NCBI GenBank assembly: GCA_919901705.1
Contig: CAKKPR010000336.1
Coordinates: 1-12,705, forward strand
Length of the DNA: 12,705 nt
DNA from: Thermodesulfovibrionales bacterium
GTDB taxonomy: Bacteria; Nitrospirota; Thermodesulfovibrionia; Thermodesulfovibrionales; UBA1546
Reading direction: 5' to 3'
The notes beneath the pieces were generated by a model. The model was not told the origin of the DNA. It did not search any database and saw only the letters and a list, made by a program, of their open reading frames with translations. The stretch's first letter is position 1. Each line of letters opens with the position of its first letter. A program made the translations under genes and the position numbers. Shown piece after piece: positions 1 to 6,770 of the stretch.

Positions 1-107
1 CATTCTCGCTTCGCTCCGAAGTATTTTGCCTCTTTATTCCTCTTAAATTCCCCCTTAGCAAAGGGGGATGAAGGGGGTTGTTGAATATCGGCAAAATAAA
101 ACCGCTC
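1..107 (-). repeat. Dispersed repeat, copy A (cut by window edge)
   Basis: This stretch matches, in inverted orientation, the element at 1429-1554. Positions 82-107 are a perfect 26-bp reverse-complement match to 1446-1471, and 21-37 are a perfect 17-bp match to 1490-1506. Positions 1-20 resemble the hairpin arm at 1507-1532, with small deletions. Inside the copy, TATTTTGCC (22-30) and GGCAAAATA (90-98) are complementary, so the element can fold on itself. The middle differs from copy B and holds a C/G-run hairpin. The outer left end lies outside the window. The right terminal repeat, if present, is degraded (GTCCT near 117-121). Confidence 0.8.
50..67. repeat. C-run/G-run hairpin inside repeat copy A
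   Basis: CCCCCTT (50-56) and AAGGGGG (61-67) form a perfect 7-bp stem with a 4-nt loop, followed by a further GGGGG run at 73-77. Copy B has unrelated sequence at the corresponding place, so this looks like a nested small palindromic repeat. Similar C5-TT...AA-G5 palindromes are scattered in many bacterial genomes. No function can be assigned. Confidence 0.6.
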
Positions 108-164
108 CAATGCTATGTCCTGTCTATGTTCAAGAGTATTCATGAATAAAGTAGGCTAATCTTT

Positions 165-170
165 TATAAT
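165..170 (+). promoter_or_regulatory. panC -10 box, predicted leaderless start
   Basis: A perfect TATAAT lies at 165-170, only 6 nt before the panC ATG at 177, so transcription should start at or within 1-2 nt of the start codon. No Shine-Dalgarno is visible upstream. The -35 at 17-bp spacing (ATGAAT, 142-147) is weak. The panC start is independently supported by the family's N-terminus, which favours a leaderless mRNA over a mis-called start. Confidence 0.6.
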
Positions 171-176
171 AAATAT

Positions 177-1025
177 ATGGAACTTATACGAATACCAAGG
201 ATAATGCAGGACACAGCCGGAGGGCATTTTCTGCATGGGAGGAGCATCGGTCTTGTGCCGACAATGGGAGCGCTGCACGAGGGCCATCTCAGCCTTGTCA
301 GAAGGTCAAAGGGAGAAAATGATATTACAGCCGTAAGCATATTTGTTAACCCCCTTCAGTTCGCACCTTCAGAAGACCTCAATAAATATCCGCGGGATAT
401 AGACGGTGATACTGAAAAGCTCCGCAGAGAAAAGGTGGATATACTTTTTATGCCTGATGCGCACTTAATATATCCTGAGGGGTTTTCTACCCATGTTGAG
501 GCAGAAAAAATTTCAGAAAAACTCTGCGGCGCTTTCAGGCCGGGCCATTTCAGGGGAGTTGCGACTGTTGTTGCCAAACTGTTTAATATCGTCAAACCGG
601 CAAGGGCATATTTCGGGCAGAAAGACTTTCAGCAGGCTGTTATCATAAAAAAAATGGTTAAAGACCTTGATATGGCTATAGATGTGGTTATCTGCCCGAC
701 CATAAGGAAAAGTGACGGGCTTGCCATGAGCTCAAGGAACTCATATCTGAATAATGAGGAGCGAAAAGCGGCAACTGTCATCAATAAATGCCTTATCCAG
801 ACCACCGAACTTATAAAATCTGGTATAATTGATATAGAGAGTATACGGAGGTTTATGAAAGATAAACTTTCAGAAGAACCTTTGATTACAGAGATTCAGT
901 ATGCCTCCATGTACTCCACAGAGACGCTGGATGAGCTTGAGAGGGCAGGAAAAGAGGTATTGATTGCAATAGCCCTTAAAATTGGCAGGACAAGATTAAT
1001 AGATAATATGCTTGTAAACCCCTAA
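177..1025 (+). CDS. panC: Pantothenate synthetase (pantoate--beta-alanine ligase)
   Basis: This cytosolic enzyme joins D-pantoate and beta-alanine with ATP, via a pantoyl-adenylate, to give pantothenate for coenzyme A synthesis. The 282 residues match the usual family length. Visible hallmarks are PTMGALHEGH (28-37, with the HxGH nucleotide-binding signature), FVNPLQF (56-62), RPGHFRGV (121-128), YFGQKDFQQ (145-153) and IRKSDGLAMSSRN (176-188, KMSKS-like loop). The N-terminus MELIRIPRIMQ is the normal family start, which fixes the ATG at 177 even though there is no Shine-Dalgarno; a TATAAT sits 6 nt upstream. No panB or panD is adjacent. The next gene begins 42 bp downstream on the same strand with its own strong ribosome site. 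Confidence 0.97.
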   Translation: MELIRIPRIMQDTAGGHFLHGRSIGLVPTMGALHEGHLSLVRRSKGENDITAVSIFVNPLQFAPSEDLNKYPRDIDGDTEKLRREKVDILFMPDAHLIYPEGFSTHVEAEKISEKLCGAFRPGHFRGVATVVAKLFNIVKPARAYFGQKDFQQAVIIKKMVKDLDMAIDVVICPTIRKSDGLAMSSRNSYLNNEERKAATVINKCLIQTTELIKSGIIDIESIRRFMKDKLSEEPLITEIQYASMYSTETLDELERAGKEVLIAIALKIGRTRLIDNMLVNP

Positions 1026-1067
1026 TGGGGTAAAGGCGCAAAATAAAATAGCGGGGAGGTAAATTAT

Positions 1068-1406
1068 ATGCTGCGAAGAGTGTATATACAAATACTCGAC
1101 AACCCGACAGAAGACATTATCTTCTCCACCAAAAGATTTGATGACTCAGCAACAAATAAGGTCCTTGCGGAAGAATTGCAGAAAGAGATGAGCAGTTCTT
1201 ATCCTTATGTTGTTTCAGTTGAATACATAGACCTGTTTATGGATGACGAGAATGAATTTCCGGAGATAAGGGAACTCCTGAGGCATGGCGCCATTAACAC
1301 GCCTGTTATCCTCATAAACGGGGTACCGAAGATTCACGGCGGCATCCCATATGCTGTTATCAAAAAAGAGGTTGAGAAGGTACTGTCTTCAGGGCCGGTG
1401 CATTAG
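1068..1406 (+). CDS. Small thioredoxin-fold-like protein without CxxC
   Basis: This 112-aa protein probably has a thioredoxin-like fold. It has an N-terminal beta strand (RRVYIQIL), a helix, a second strand (VSVEYIDL, about 49-56), then NTPVILINGVPKIHGG (77-92) with a TP pair (78-79) in the place of the cis-proline loop, and a C-terminal helix. It contains no cysteine, so it cannot be a thiol oxidoreductase; a binding or chaperone-like role is possible but unproven. The ATG is preceded by a strong GGGGAGGT Shine-Dalgarno. It lies 42 bp after panC and may be co-transcribed. Its 3' end abuts the hairpin repeat at 1429-1554, which separates it from the converging methyltransferase gene. The exact family was not recognised. 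Confidence 0.75.
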   Translation: MLRRVYIQILDNPTEDIIFSTKRFDDSATNKVLAEELQKEMSSSYPYVVSVEYIDLFMDDENEFPEIRELLRHGAINTPVILINGVPKIHGGIPYAVIKKEVEKVLSSGPVH

Positions 1407-1428
1407 TATTTAGCGATTATGTGAATAC

Positions 1429-1554
1429 AGCAGAGGACTGTCTTTGAGCGGTTTTATTTTGCCGATATTCAGGCAGTAAATTTACAGATATAAAGAGGCA
1501 AAATACCTCGGAGGTCGCTTCGACCGAGAATGAGCGAAAAGATTGTCCTCTGCT
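1429..1554. repeat. Dispersed hairpin repeat, copy B (complete, MITE-like)
   Basis: The ends are inverted repeats of 17 bp with 15 paired positions: AGCAGAGGACTGTCTTT (1429-1445) against AAAGATTGTCCTCTGCT (1538-1554). Inside are complementary blocks around GGCAAAATA/TATTTTGCC-like sequence and a small hairpin, GGTCG/CGACC (1512-1516/1520-1524). Large parts are repeated in inverted orientation at 1-107. It fills the gap between two convergent genes. It contains the hairpin GAGG...CCTC followed by TTTAT on the minus strand, so it could also act as a transcription terminator. No transposase is encoded, so it would be non-autonomous if mobile. Confidence 0.75.
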
Positions 1555-1574
1555 ATATTTCTGCAAACAAAATG

Positions 1575-2534
1575 TTATAGATTGACTGCATGAACAAGAA
1601 CAGTGTCATTCATTATTTTTTCTTCTGTCTTTTTAAAGCCTGCCTTTAAAAGCCATTTTTTCATCTCGTCAGGAGAATAGCTTCTTCCTCCGGGTGTGTT
1701 GACAAGCATATTCACCGAGAAAAGTGAGCTGTTTACGGGGTGGGCCCTGTCTTTTTCAAGATAGAATTCCTGGATGACCAGCCTTCCTTTTTTATTCAGC
1801 GCCTTCCGGCATTTTTTAAACAGATGTATAATTTCTTTCTCTGAGCATGAGTGAAGTATCTGGCTTGCGAATATGAGGTCGTATCCTTTCCCGATATCGT
1901 CATAGAGGAAATCACCTGTGATGAAATCCATGTTTTTCATCCCTGCCTTTCCCGTAACATCCATCGCAATATCCACTGTCTCGGGCCTGTCAAAAAGGGT
2001 TACCTTTACTCCATACCTTGCCATCTCGATCGAATACGTCCCCGGCCCTCCTCCGAGGTCCAGTGCAGTCTTTATCCCCTTTAATCCAATCTGCTTAACA
2101 ATGTCTTTTGCTTTCAGCAACGCAAGGTTATGCATCCCAAGGATGAATGATTCGTGGTCATGCGCCCTGCGAGAGGGCCTGCCCGTTTTTAAGACTTCAT
2201 CAAGCCCCGACCAGTTCTGCCAGAGCGTGTTTGCATGCCTAAGGATATCGCCCTGATAATAAGGCTTGCCGCTTACAAGAAATTTGGATGCGAGCGGCGC
2301 ATTTGAATAAATGTTCCTATGTTTTTTCAAAAGGCCTATGCCTGTGAGCGCATCAAGCAATATCTCTGTTGCCCTTATATCTGTCTTGAGTCTTTTTGAT
2401 ATTTCTTTGGCTGACTTTGCCTTTGTCAGAAGGTCAAACACTCTGTAGTTGTTTGCGGTCAATAATACCCTTGAGGCCCTGAAACCTCCCCAAAGTTTCA
2501 TTAACTCCTTTGCCTCATTCATAATCGCTGACAT
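1575..2534 (-). CDS. SAM-dependent methyltransferase, O-methyltransferase family 2-like
   Basis: This 319-aa protein has the two-part layout of the plant/bacterial O-methyltransferase family 2. Residues about 15-90 form a winged-helix dimerisation domain (VFDLLTKAKSAKEISKRL; ILLDALTGIGLLKK). Residues about 150-319 are a Rossmann-type methyltransferase with the SAM-binding motif ALDLGGGPGT (157-166), the acidic end of strand 2 (FDRPETV, 181-187), GDFL (207-210) and SQILHSCSEKE (224-234), which matches the position of the catalytic-His 'LHDW' motif of the family. The substrate cannot be read from sequence; relatives methylate hydroxyls of secondary metabolites, quinones and pigments. The ATG has an AGGGAGG ribosome site 7 nt upstream. 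It lies 42 bp beyond rmuC on the same strand and converges on the 112-aa gene. Confidence 0.85.
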   Translation of the reverse strand: MSAIMNEAKELMKLWGGFRASRVLLTANNYRVFDLLTKAKSAKEISKRLKTDIRATEILLDALTGIGLLKKHRNIYSNAPLASKFLVSGKPYYQGDILRHANTLWQNWSGLDEVLKTGRPSRRAHDHESFILGMHNLALLKAKDIVKQIGLKGIKTALDLGGGPGTYSIEMARYGVKVTLFDRPETVDIAMDVTGKAGMKNMDFITGDFLYDDIGKGYDLIFASQILHSCSEKEIIHLFKKCRKALNKKGRLVIQEFYLEKDRAHPVNSSLFSVNMLVNTPGGRSYSPDEMKKWLLKAGFKKTEEKIMNDTVLVHAVNL

Positions 2535-2576
2535 GGTGGCCCTCCCTATAGCTTTTGATTAAGAAATCCTGAATGC

Positions 2577-3875
2577 TTATTCAAGAAGCGATGGCTTATC
2601 AACATCCATATTTTCATCAAGGGCAATGGCCTTCTGCTTTCTTAAATCATCAATTTTCTTTAATGGCTTTTCCAGCATATTGCTTCTTGTTGTAATAAGA
2701 GTATCATATTCTTCTTTTGCAGCATCGAGTTTTTTGCCCATGGCATCAAAACCCTCCTTATACTTGCCCCACTGCTTTGAAAATTCTCCCAGAAGCATAA
2801 GTATTTCAGATGCTGTTTTTTCAAGGTTGAAATTACCTACCGCCTGTCTTATAACAGCAAGCACGGCATATAGCGTAAAAGGCGAACATAAAATAACCTT
2901 CTGCTTCAGCGCCTCATCCATTATTGTGGGGTCAGCTTCGTTGACAAAACCGTAAACCTGCTCATTTGGAATAAAGACGATAACATAATCAACTGTGTTG
3001 TCAGCCGTGTCTATGTAAGCACGGTTTGTTACCTGCTTAATCATAGTCTTTGTGTTTCTGATAAGTTCTTCTTTGAATCTTTTTTTGTCGTGTTCTGTCT
3101 GGGCGTCCAGGTAGTTCTGATAATTTTCGAGCGGGAACTTAACATCCATGTTTATCTTCAGGCTGTTAGGCAGGAAAAACGTGTAATCAGGCCTGCCTGA
3201 TGAGCCTTCAAGCGTTTTCTGTTTTATGTAATTTATGCCTTCTACAAGCCCGACAAGCCTCAGGATATCTTCCGCCATGCGCTCGCCCCATTCACCCCTT
3301 TTTTTGGAACTTGCAAGCGCCTGTTTAAGATGCTCGGTCGTGTCCTTAAGCTTTGATGTTATGTCTGCATGATGCTCAACAAGGGTGGATATCTTAACGC
3401 TCCCTTTTTCAACCTCAGATAATTTATGCTGCATCTCTGTGAGGGTCTTTGCAATTGTCTCGACGCTCTGGTCGATAAGTTCTTTTTTGCCCTCAAGTTC
3501 TTTTTTGCCTTCGACAGTCTGTGATTTAAGTTTCTCTTCAGCAAGTTTCAGGAACTCGGCAGAGTTTTTGGAAAGGGCGTCTAAAGAAATGGAGCCCAAT
3601 TTGTCGGTAAGCCACGTCTCTATCGTCAGAAGGTTTTTTTCTGCCTCCTGATATCTCGCATCCATGGAAGCTCTTGCCTGTTTTTCATTTGTCAGTTCAT
3701 TTCTGGTTTTTGCTAATTCATCATCTTTTTTTGCTAATTCATCACCTTTCTGCTGAATCTGCTGCCTGAGTTCATTATTCACGGCTTCAGAGCTTTTTGC
3801 CCTTGAGGATGCAATAAGCCATGCAACAATCCCGCCGATTATTAAGCCTGCAATAAAAAAACCTATTGTTGTCAT
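2577..3875 (-). CDS. rmuC: DNA recombination protein RmuC family
   Basis: This 432-aa protein is close to typical RmuC length. Residues about 4-22 form one N-terminal membrane anchor (FFIAGLIIGGIVAWLIA). Residues about 28-185 are a long charged coiled coil, including tandem heptad-like repeats. The conserved RmuC domain covers about 190-390, with KKRGEWGE (191-198), GRPDYTF (227-233) and INMDVKFP (241-248). The PD (229-230) and DxK (244-246) fit the PD-(D/E)XK nuclease-like core proposed for the family. RmuC proteins limit inversions and other rearrangements at short inverted repeats, which fits loosely with a window rich in such repeats. The ATG is preceded by AGAGGTGA at 5-nt spacing. It has 77 bp to the L,D-transpeptidase gene upstream and could be its own unit. 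Confidence 0.93.
   Translation of the reverse strand: MTTIGFFIAGLIIGGIVAWLIASSRAKSSEAVNNELRQQIQQKGDELAKKDDELAKTRNELTNEKQARASMDARYQEAEKNLLTIETWLTDKLGSISLDALSKNSAEFLKLAEEKLKSQTVEGKKELEGKKELIDQSVETIAKTLTEMQHKLSEVEKGSVKISTLVEHHADITSKLKDTTEHLKQALASSKKRGEWGERMAEDILRLVGLVEGINYIKQKTLEGSSGRPDYTFFLPNSLKINMDVKFPLENYQNYLDAQTEHDKKRFKEELIRNTKTMIKQVTNRAYIDTADNTVDYVIVFIPNEQVYGFVNEADPTIMDEALKQKVILCSPFTLYAVLAVIRQAVGNFNLEKTASEILMLLGEFSKQWGKYKEGFDAMGKKLDAAKEEYDTLITTRSNMLEKPLKKIDDLRKQKAIALDENMDVDKPSLLE
3477..3512. repeat. 18-bp tandem duplication within rmuC
   Basis: Two adjacent 18-bp units (3477-3494 and 3495-3512) differ at one base and encode a doubled EGKKEL block in the coiled coil (residues about 122-133). 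The reading frame is kept. Confidence 0.85.
3710..3751. repeat. 21-bp tandem duplication within rmuC coiled coil
   Basis: Two adjacent 21-bp units (3710-3730 and 3731-3751) are nearly identical. They encode consecutive seven-residue blocks (DELAKKD / DELAKTR) at residues about 45-58, that is, one coiled-coil heptad duplicated in frame. Confidence 0.75.
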
Positions 3876-3952
3876 CTAATCACCTCTGGTATTAACATTC
3901 ACTGCAAACGCCATCTCTATCCAGAAAAAGGTTCTGAATATCCTTAAAATTT

Positions 3953-4846
3953 CTATGGCTTTGAAACAGTCTGCTGGCCAACAGTCACATCCCATACAAG
4001 CCCGTCTTTTTTCTCGATTGCCTCTTTGAGCTTATCCGGGTCAACCATATTAAGGGCATTGAGCTCTTTCAGCCTCGCCGTGATTTTGTCATCATAATTT
4101 ATGCGTCGTTTGTAGAAATCCTTATAGACCTCGATAAGGATTCTGCCGTCAGATGTTTTTGCTGCCTTTACCGGCTCATATATGATTTTGCCTTTTGTTC
4201 CAACAGGCACTTCCTTAAAAAGGAGCTCTGCGACCTCCGGCCTGAGCCTCATACAGCCATGGCTCCTGAATTTATATATGCTTTGAGGCGCATTTGTGCC
4301 GTGAAGACCAATGCCCTCAATAGAAAGCTGAAGCCAGTATCTGCCGAGCGGGTTTTCAGCGCCCGGCGGCACTTCTATTAAAACATCCTGCCCACTTGCC
4401 TCCATCTCTTTCTGGATTGATAATGGCACATGCCACGTTGGATCCTTTGCCTTTATTGTTATAGTGAAATCTCCGAGATTTGTCTGCCAAGTTGGTTTTC
4501 CTGCTGCAATAAAATAATAATCCTTTAGTTTACCGTCAGCAAATCTGTAAAGGGTCCTGTCAGGTATATTTATGACAATGCCGTTGTCGAGCATCATTGG
4601 AATAATCCTCTTGAACTTTATCTTCAGTTTCTGCCCTATTTCCAAAGGCGCCTTGGGATTTATCGAGTTGGCTGCTGCAATATAAGACCAGTTAAGGCCA
4701 AACTTGCCTTCTATCGTCCCGCCATAATCGCCCTTAACAACTGTATAGACTATGTCTTTTTCGATAATGTTCTCATCAGCATATAGCGCCGCAGGAAGAG
4801 TCAATAAGAATAGCAATAATACTTTGAGCAGTTTAAGCGACCTCAT
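3953..4846 (-). CDS. Exported LysM / L,D-transpeptidase (YkuD) protein
   Basis: This is a periplasmic peptidoglycan-modifying enzyme of 297 aa. An N-terminal signal peptide (KLLKVLLLFLLTLPAALYA, predicted cut after about residue 23) is followed by a LysM-like module at about 33-78 (YTVVKGD...IAAANSINP...IGQKLKI). A YkuD catalytic domain follows at about 88-220. The active-site signature is clear: HGT (182-184) and SHGCMR (195-200), with Cys198 as the expected nucleophile. Relatives make 3-3 cross-links or attach proteins to peptidoglycan; which one applies here is unknown. The start codon overlaps the stop of the phosphatase gene (ATGA, 4843-4846) and has no good ribosome site, so translation is probably coupled. 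About 80 residues of basic C-terminal tail follow the catalytic core. Confidence 0.93.
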   Translation of the reverse strand: MRSLKLLKVLLLFLLTLPAALYADENIIEKDIVYTVVKGDYGGTIEGKFGLNWSYIAAANSINPKAPLEIGQKLKIKFKRIIPMMLDNGIVINIPDRTLYRFADGKLKDYYFIAAGKPTWQTNLGDFTITIKAKDPTWHVPLSIQKEMEASGQDVLIEVPPGAENPLGRYWLQLSIEGIGLHGTNAPQSIYKFRSHGCMRLRPEVAELLFKEVPVGTKGKIIYEPVKAAKTSDGRILIEVYKDFYKRRINYDDKITARLKELNALNMVDPDKLKEAIEKKDGLVWDVTVGQQTVSKP

Positions 4847-5631
4847 TGCTTTAATAATTTAAGCGCCTCCTTATGCAGATTCTCATTCCCTGCTGCAAGC
4901 AATGATACACTTTTTTTAAGGCTGATTTCTACCTTTTCGAGCGAGTTGCCTTCGATGTCTGTAAATATACCGCCTGCTTCTTTAACAATCAGCCAGCCTC
5001 CCCCGAAATCAAAACTCCTTGATAACGACGGGTTTGCAAATATGCTTATTGAGCCGTATGCAAGATATGCAAGATCTAACGCTGTTGCGCCAAGGCACCG
5101 CGTTTTCATTGACTTTGCCAGCAATGGAATAATGCGCGGTATATCTTTTTTAGGCGACTGTGCCTCGTATGCCACAAGATAGAGCTCGTTATTCTTCTGG
5201 GCGTAAATCCTTTCGCCATTTAAAAATGCGCCTTTATCTTTCTCTGCCCAGAACTCATCTCCATTTATAAGATTTACGATGTATGAAAGCCCGATATCTC
5301 CGATTGTGTTACCGCCGGCAACTGCAATTGATGTGCAATAAAACGGAATCCCTGCAATTGCGTTCTTGCTGCCATCAATAGGGTCTATCAGTACCTTTTT
5401 GCCGCCGCCCCTTATATCTTTAATGCCGAATTCTTCAGAGACAATAGTCAGGGGCTCTCCTGAAGCCTCGAGGGCCGAGATGATAATATCCTCTGCTTTT
5501 TTGTCTATCGGAAATGTCTTGTCTCCGGATGCGCCAACCCCAAGCGCTGTCTGAGTAAGGGGTTTCTGCTTTAACAGAGGGATTTCTTTTAGGAGCTGCC
5601 CGCCTATGTTTCTGAGGATTCCGACATTCAC
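4843..5631 (-). CDS. Inositol monophosphatase-family phosphatase
   Basis: This is a lithium-sensitive-type Mg-dependent sugar or inositol phosphatase of 262 aa, the usual length. The metal-binding set is intact: D43 (PIDKKAED), E66/E67 (VSEEFG), DPIDGSKN (83-90) and D208 in SFDFGGGWLIVKEAGG. The N-terminal GASGDKT-IDKKAED layout resembles the archaeal/thermophilic IMPase-FBPase group, so inositol-1-phosphate, fructose-1,6-bisphosphate or a related ester are all possible substrates. The start is GTG at 5631; an in-frame stop lies upstream in the leader region, and the N-terminal length fits the family. It heads an operon with the overlapping L,D-transpeptidase and is divergent from the WYL regulator. 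A TTGCCT-17-TAAAAT promoter ends 6 nt before the GTG, predicting a leaderless message. Confidence 0.88.
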   Translation of the reverse strand: MNVGILRNIGGQLLKEIPLLKQKPLTQTALGVGASGDKTFPIDKKAEDIIISALEASGEPLTIVSEEFGIKDIRGGGKKVLIDPIDGSKNAIAGIPFYCTSIAVAGGNTIGDIGLSYIVNLINGDEFWAEKDKGAFLNGERIYAQKNNELYLVAYEAQSPKKDIPRIIPLLAKSMKTRCLGATALDLAYLAYGSISIFANPSLSRSFDFGGGWLIVKEAGGIFTDIEGNSLEKVEISLKKSVSLLAAGNENLHKEALKLLKQ

Positions 5632-5637
5632 AAGGGT

Positions 5638-5666
5638 ATTTTACGGAAAGATTTCAGGATAGGCAA
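5638..5666 (-). promoter_or_regulatory. Promoter of phosphatase/L,D-transpeptidase operon (leaderless)
   Basis: On the minus strand, TTGCCT (5661-5666; 4 of 6 to TTGACA) and TAAAAT (5638-5643; 5 of 6) are separated by 17 bp. The -10 ends 6 nt before the GTG at 5631, so the transcript would begin at the start codon. No Shine-Dalgarno is present. Confidence 0.6.
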
Positions 5667-5675
5667 TATATTAAA

Positions 5676-5693
5676 CTGCCACACTGCTGGCAG
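5676..5693. promoter_or_regulatory. Candidate operator palindrome, site 1 (CTGCCA-N6-TGGCAG)
   Basis: This is a perfect 6-bp dyad with a 6-nt spacer, lying in the divergent gap between the phosphatase and the WYL regulator. A near copy lies at 7306-7323, and the 22-nt blocks around them agree at 17 positions. The site sits just upstream of the phosphatase -35 and overlaps the -35 zone of the putative rightward promoter. It could be an autoregulatory site for the WYL protein, but this is inference. Confidence 0.45.
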
Positions 5694-5696
5694 GGG

Positions 5697-5705
5697 TGGT
5701 ATGAT
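5697..5705 (+). promoter_or_regulatory. Possible extended -10 promoter for WYL gene
   Basis: TGGTATGAT matches the extended -10 pattern TGnTATAAT with one mismatch. It has no good -35, which extended -10 promoters tolerate. A start near 5712 would give an 80-nt leader containing the hairpin repeat at 5729-5786. Confidence 0.35.
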
Positions 5706-5728
5706 ATAGTCAATTCAGAAATTAGTCT

Positions 5729-5786
5729 GTCATTCCGCACTCGATGCGGTCGCCCCAGCGACTCGCCGAGGAGAGAATCCAGGAGA
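5729..5786. repeat. REP-like palindromic element upstream of WYL gene
   Basis: The sequence begins GTCATTCCGCA and ends GAATCCAGGA, the general layout of the common 'GTCATTCC...GGAATCCAG' intergenic palindromes. The internal hairpin is CCGCA (5735-5739) / TGCGG (5745-5749). Its end supplies the AGGAGA used as the ribosome site of the WYL gene, whose ATG lies 7 nt further on. Confidence 0.55.
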
Positions 5787-5792
5787 AAAAAT

Positions 5793-6725
5793 ATGTCATA
5801 CAAATTCGACTCATTAATTACAATCCTCAGGAAGCTTGACAGCAGAGAGAAAATAACTGTTTCCTCAATCATGGCTGAACTTGAGATAAGCGAAAGGTCG
5901 GCCTACCGCTACATTCAGACTTTGCAGGTTGCAGGTTTTCCGATAACCTTTGACAGGAAAAAAGAGAGTTATATATTCAGCGAAAGATTTAAACTCGGGA
6001 AGCCCGACATTACAGTTGAAGAGACACTTGCCCTCAGCCTTGCAAAAAGGCTTCTCGGCAATTTCGGCACTGGAATGGAAAAAAGCCTTAACAGCATTGA
6101 GGAAAAGCTTTCAGTGAAAGAGCCTGCCCTTCCGCAGCATATTGTCCTTAAAGCAGAGAAACTTTCTCCAATAGTTGAAGGATATCTTGGAACAATCTAT
6201 CAGGCGATTAAAAACTTCAAGAGAATAAAGCTTGGATACAAAGCCCTGTATTCAGATGAGGAGACAGAGCGCAAGGTTGATCCCTATTACTTATTCTTTC
6301 AGGATGATTTCTGACATCTGAGGGGATACTGCCATCTGAGAGAAGATTTAAGAACCTTTGCATTGGACAGAATAGTTTCACTAAGAGTTCTGAAAGAACA
6401 TTTTATTCCCACAGGTGTTTCAGCAGAAGATGAGCTTTCAAGGTCTTTTGCTGGAATGGGTGATGGCGAGCCTTTGAAGGTAGTTCTAAATTTTGATGAA
6501 GAGATTAAACCCTATGTGTTAAGAAGGAAATGGCATCACAGCCAGAAAGAAAAAGAGATTAAGAATGGGCGGGTTGAGTTAACATTTGCTGTTAATGACC
6601 TTGAAGGGATAAAACAGTGGATTTACAGGTGGATTCCGTATGTGGAGGTAGTGGAACCAATCGAGTTGAGAGAGGAAGTAAGATATGAGCTTAAAGAGGC
6701 ACACAAAAGACATAAGACTTTATAG
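5793..6725 (+). pseudogene. WYL-domain transcriptional regulator interrupted by one in-frame TGA
   Basis: The frame reads through 310 codons except for a single TGA at 6312-6314. Residues 1-65 are a DeoR/HTH_11-type winged helix (ITVSSIMAELEISERSAYRYIQTL), followed by a linker region and the WYL domain (about 125-195). The last part is the WCX C-terminal domain (PLKVVLNFDEEIKPYV...; IYRWIPYVEVVEP). Around the stop it reads YYLFFQDDF-stop-HLRGYCHLREDLRTFALDRI. Family members have W-Y/H-L there, so TGA has replaced TGG for the Trp of the WYL motif. Everything after the stop is well conserved, so the lesion is recent, a population variant, or a sequencing error. The upstream part alone would be 173 aa with HTH but no complete sensor domain. 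An AGGAGA ribosome site precedes the ATG. It is divergent from the phosphatase operon. Confidence 0.9.
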
Positions 6726-6770
6726 TAGAATAGACTCGACTAAGAAAAATTAGTTTAAGGAGGGAAAAGT

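Noticed and set aside
5632..5645. Third copy of the 23-bp direct repeat (AAGGGTATTT near 5632-5641)
   Set aside because: Only about 10 bp match, and they overlap the phosphatase -10 box; probably chance.
6312..6314. TGA read as tryptophan (alternative genetic code)
   Set aside because: TGA cleanly ends rpmH, mnmE, the BamE-like gene and the nucleotidyltransferase genes, and tryptophan is TGG throughout the window.
6363..6725. A separate 120-aa gene starting with TTG after the WYL pseudogene's stop
   Set aside because: It is in the same frame as 5793-6314, and its residues continue the WYL and C-terminal domain with no gap. It is the second half of one gene, not an independent one.
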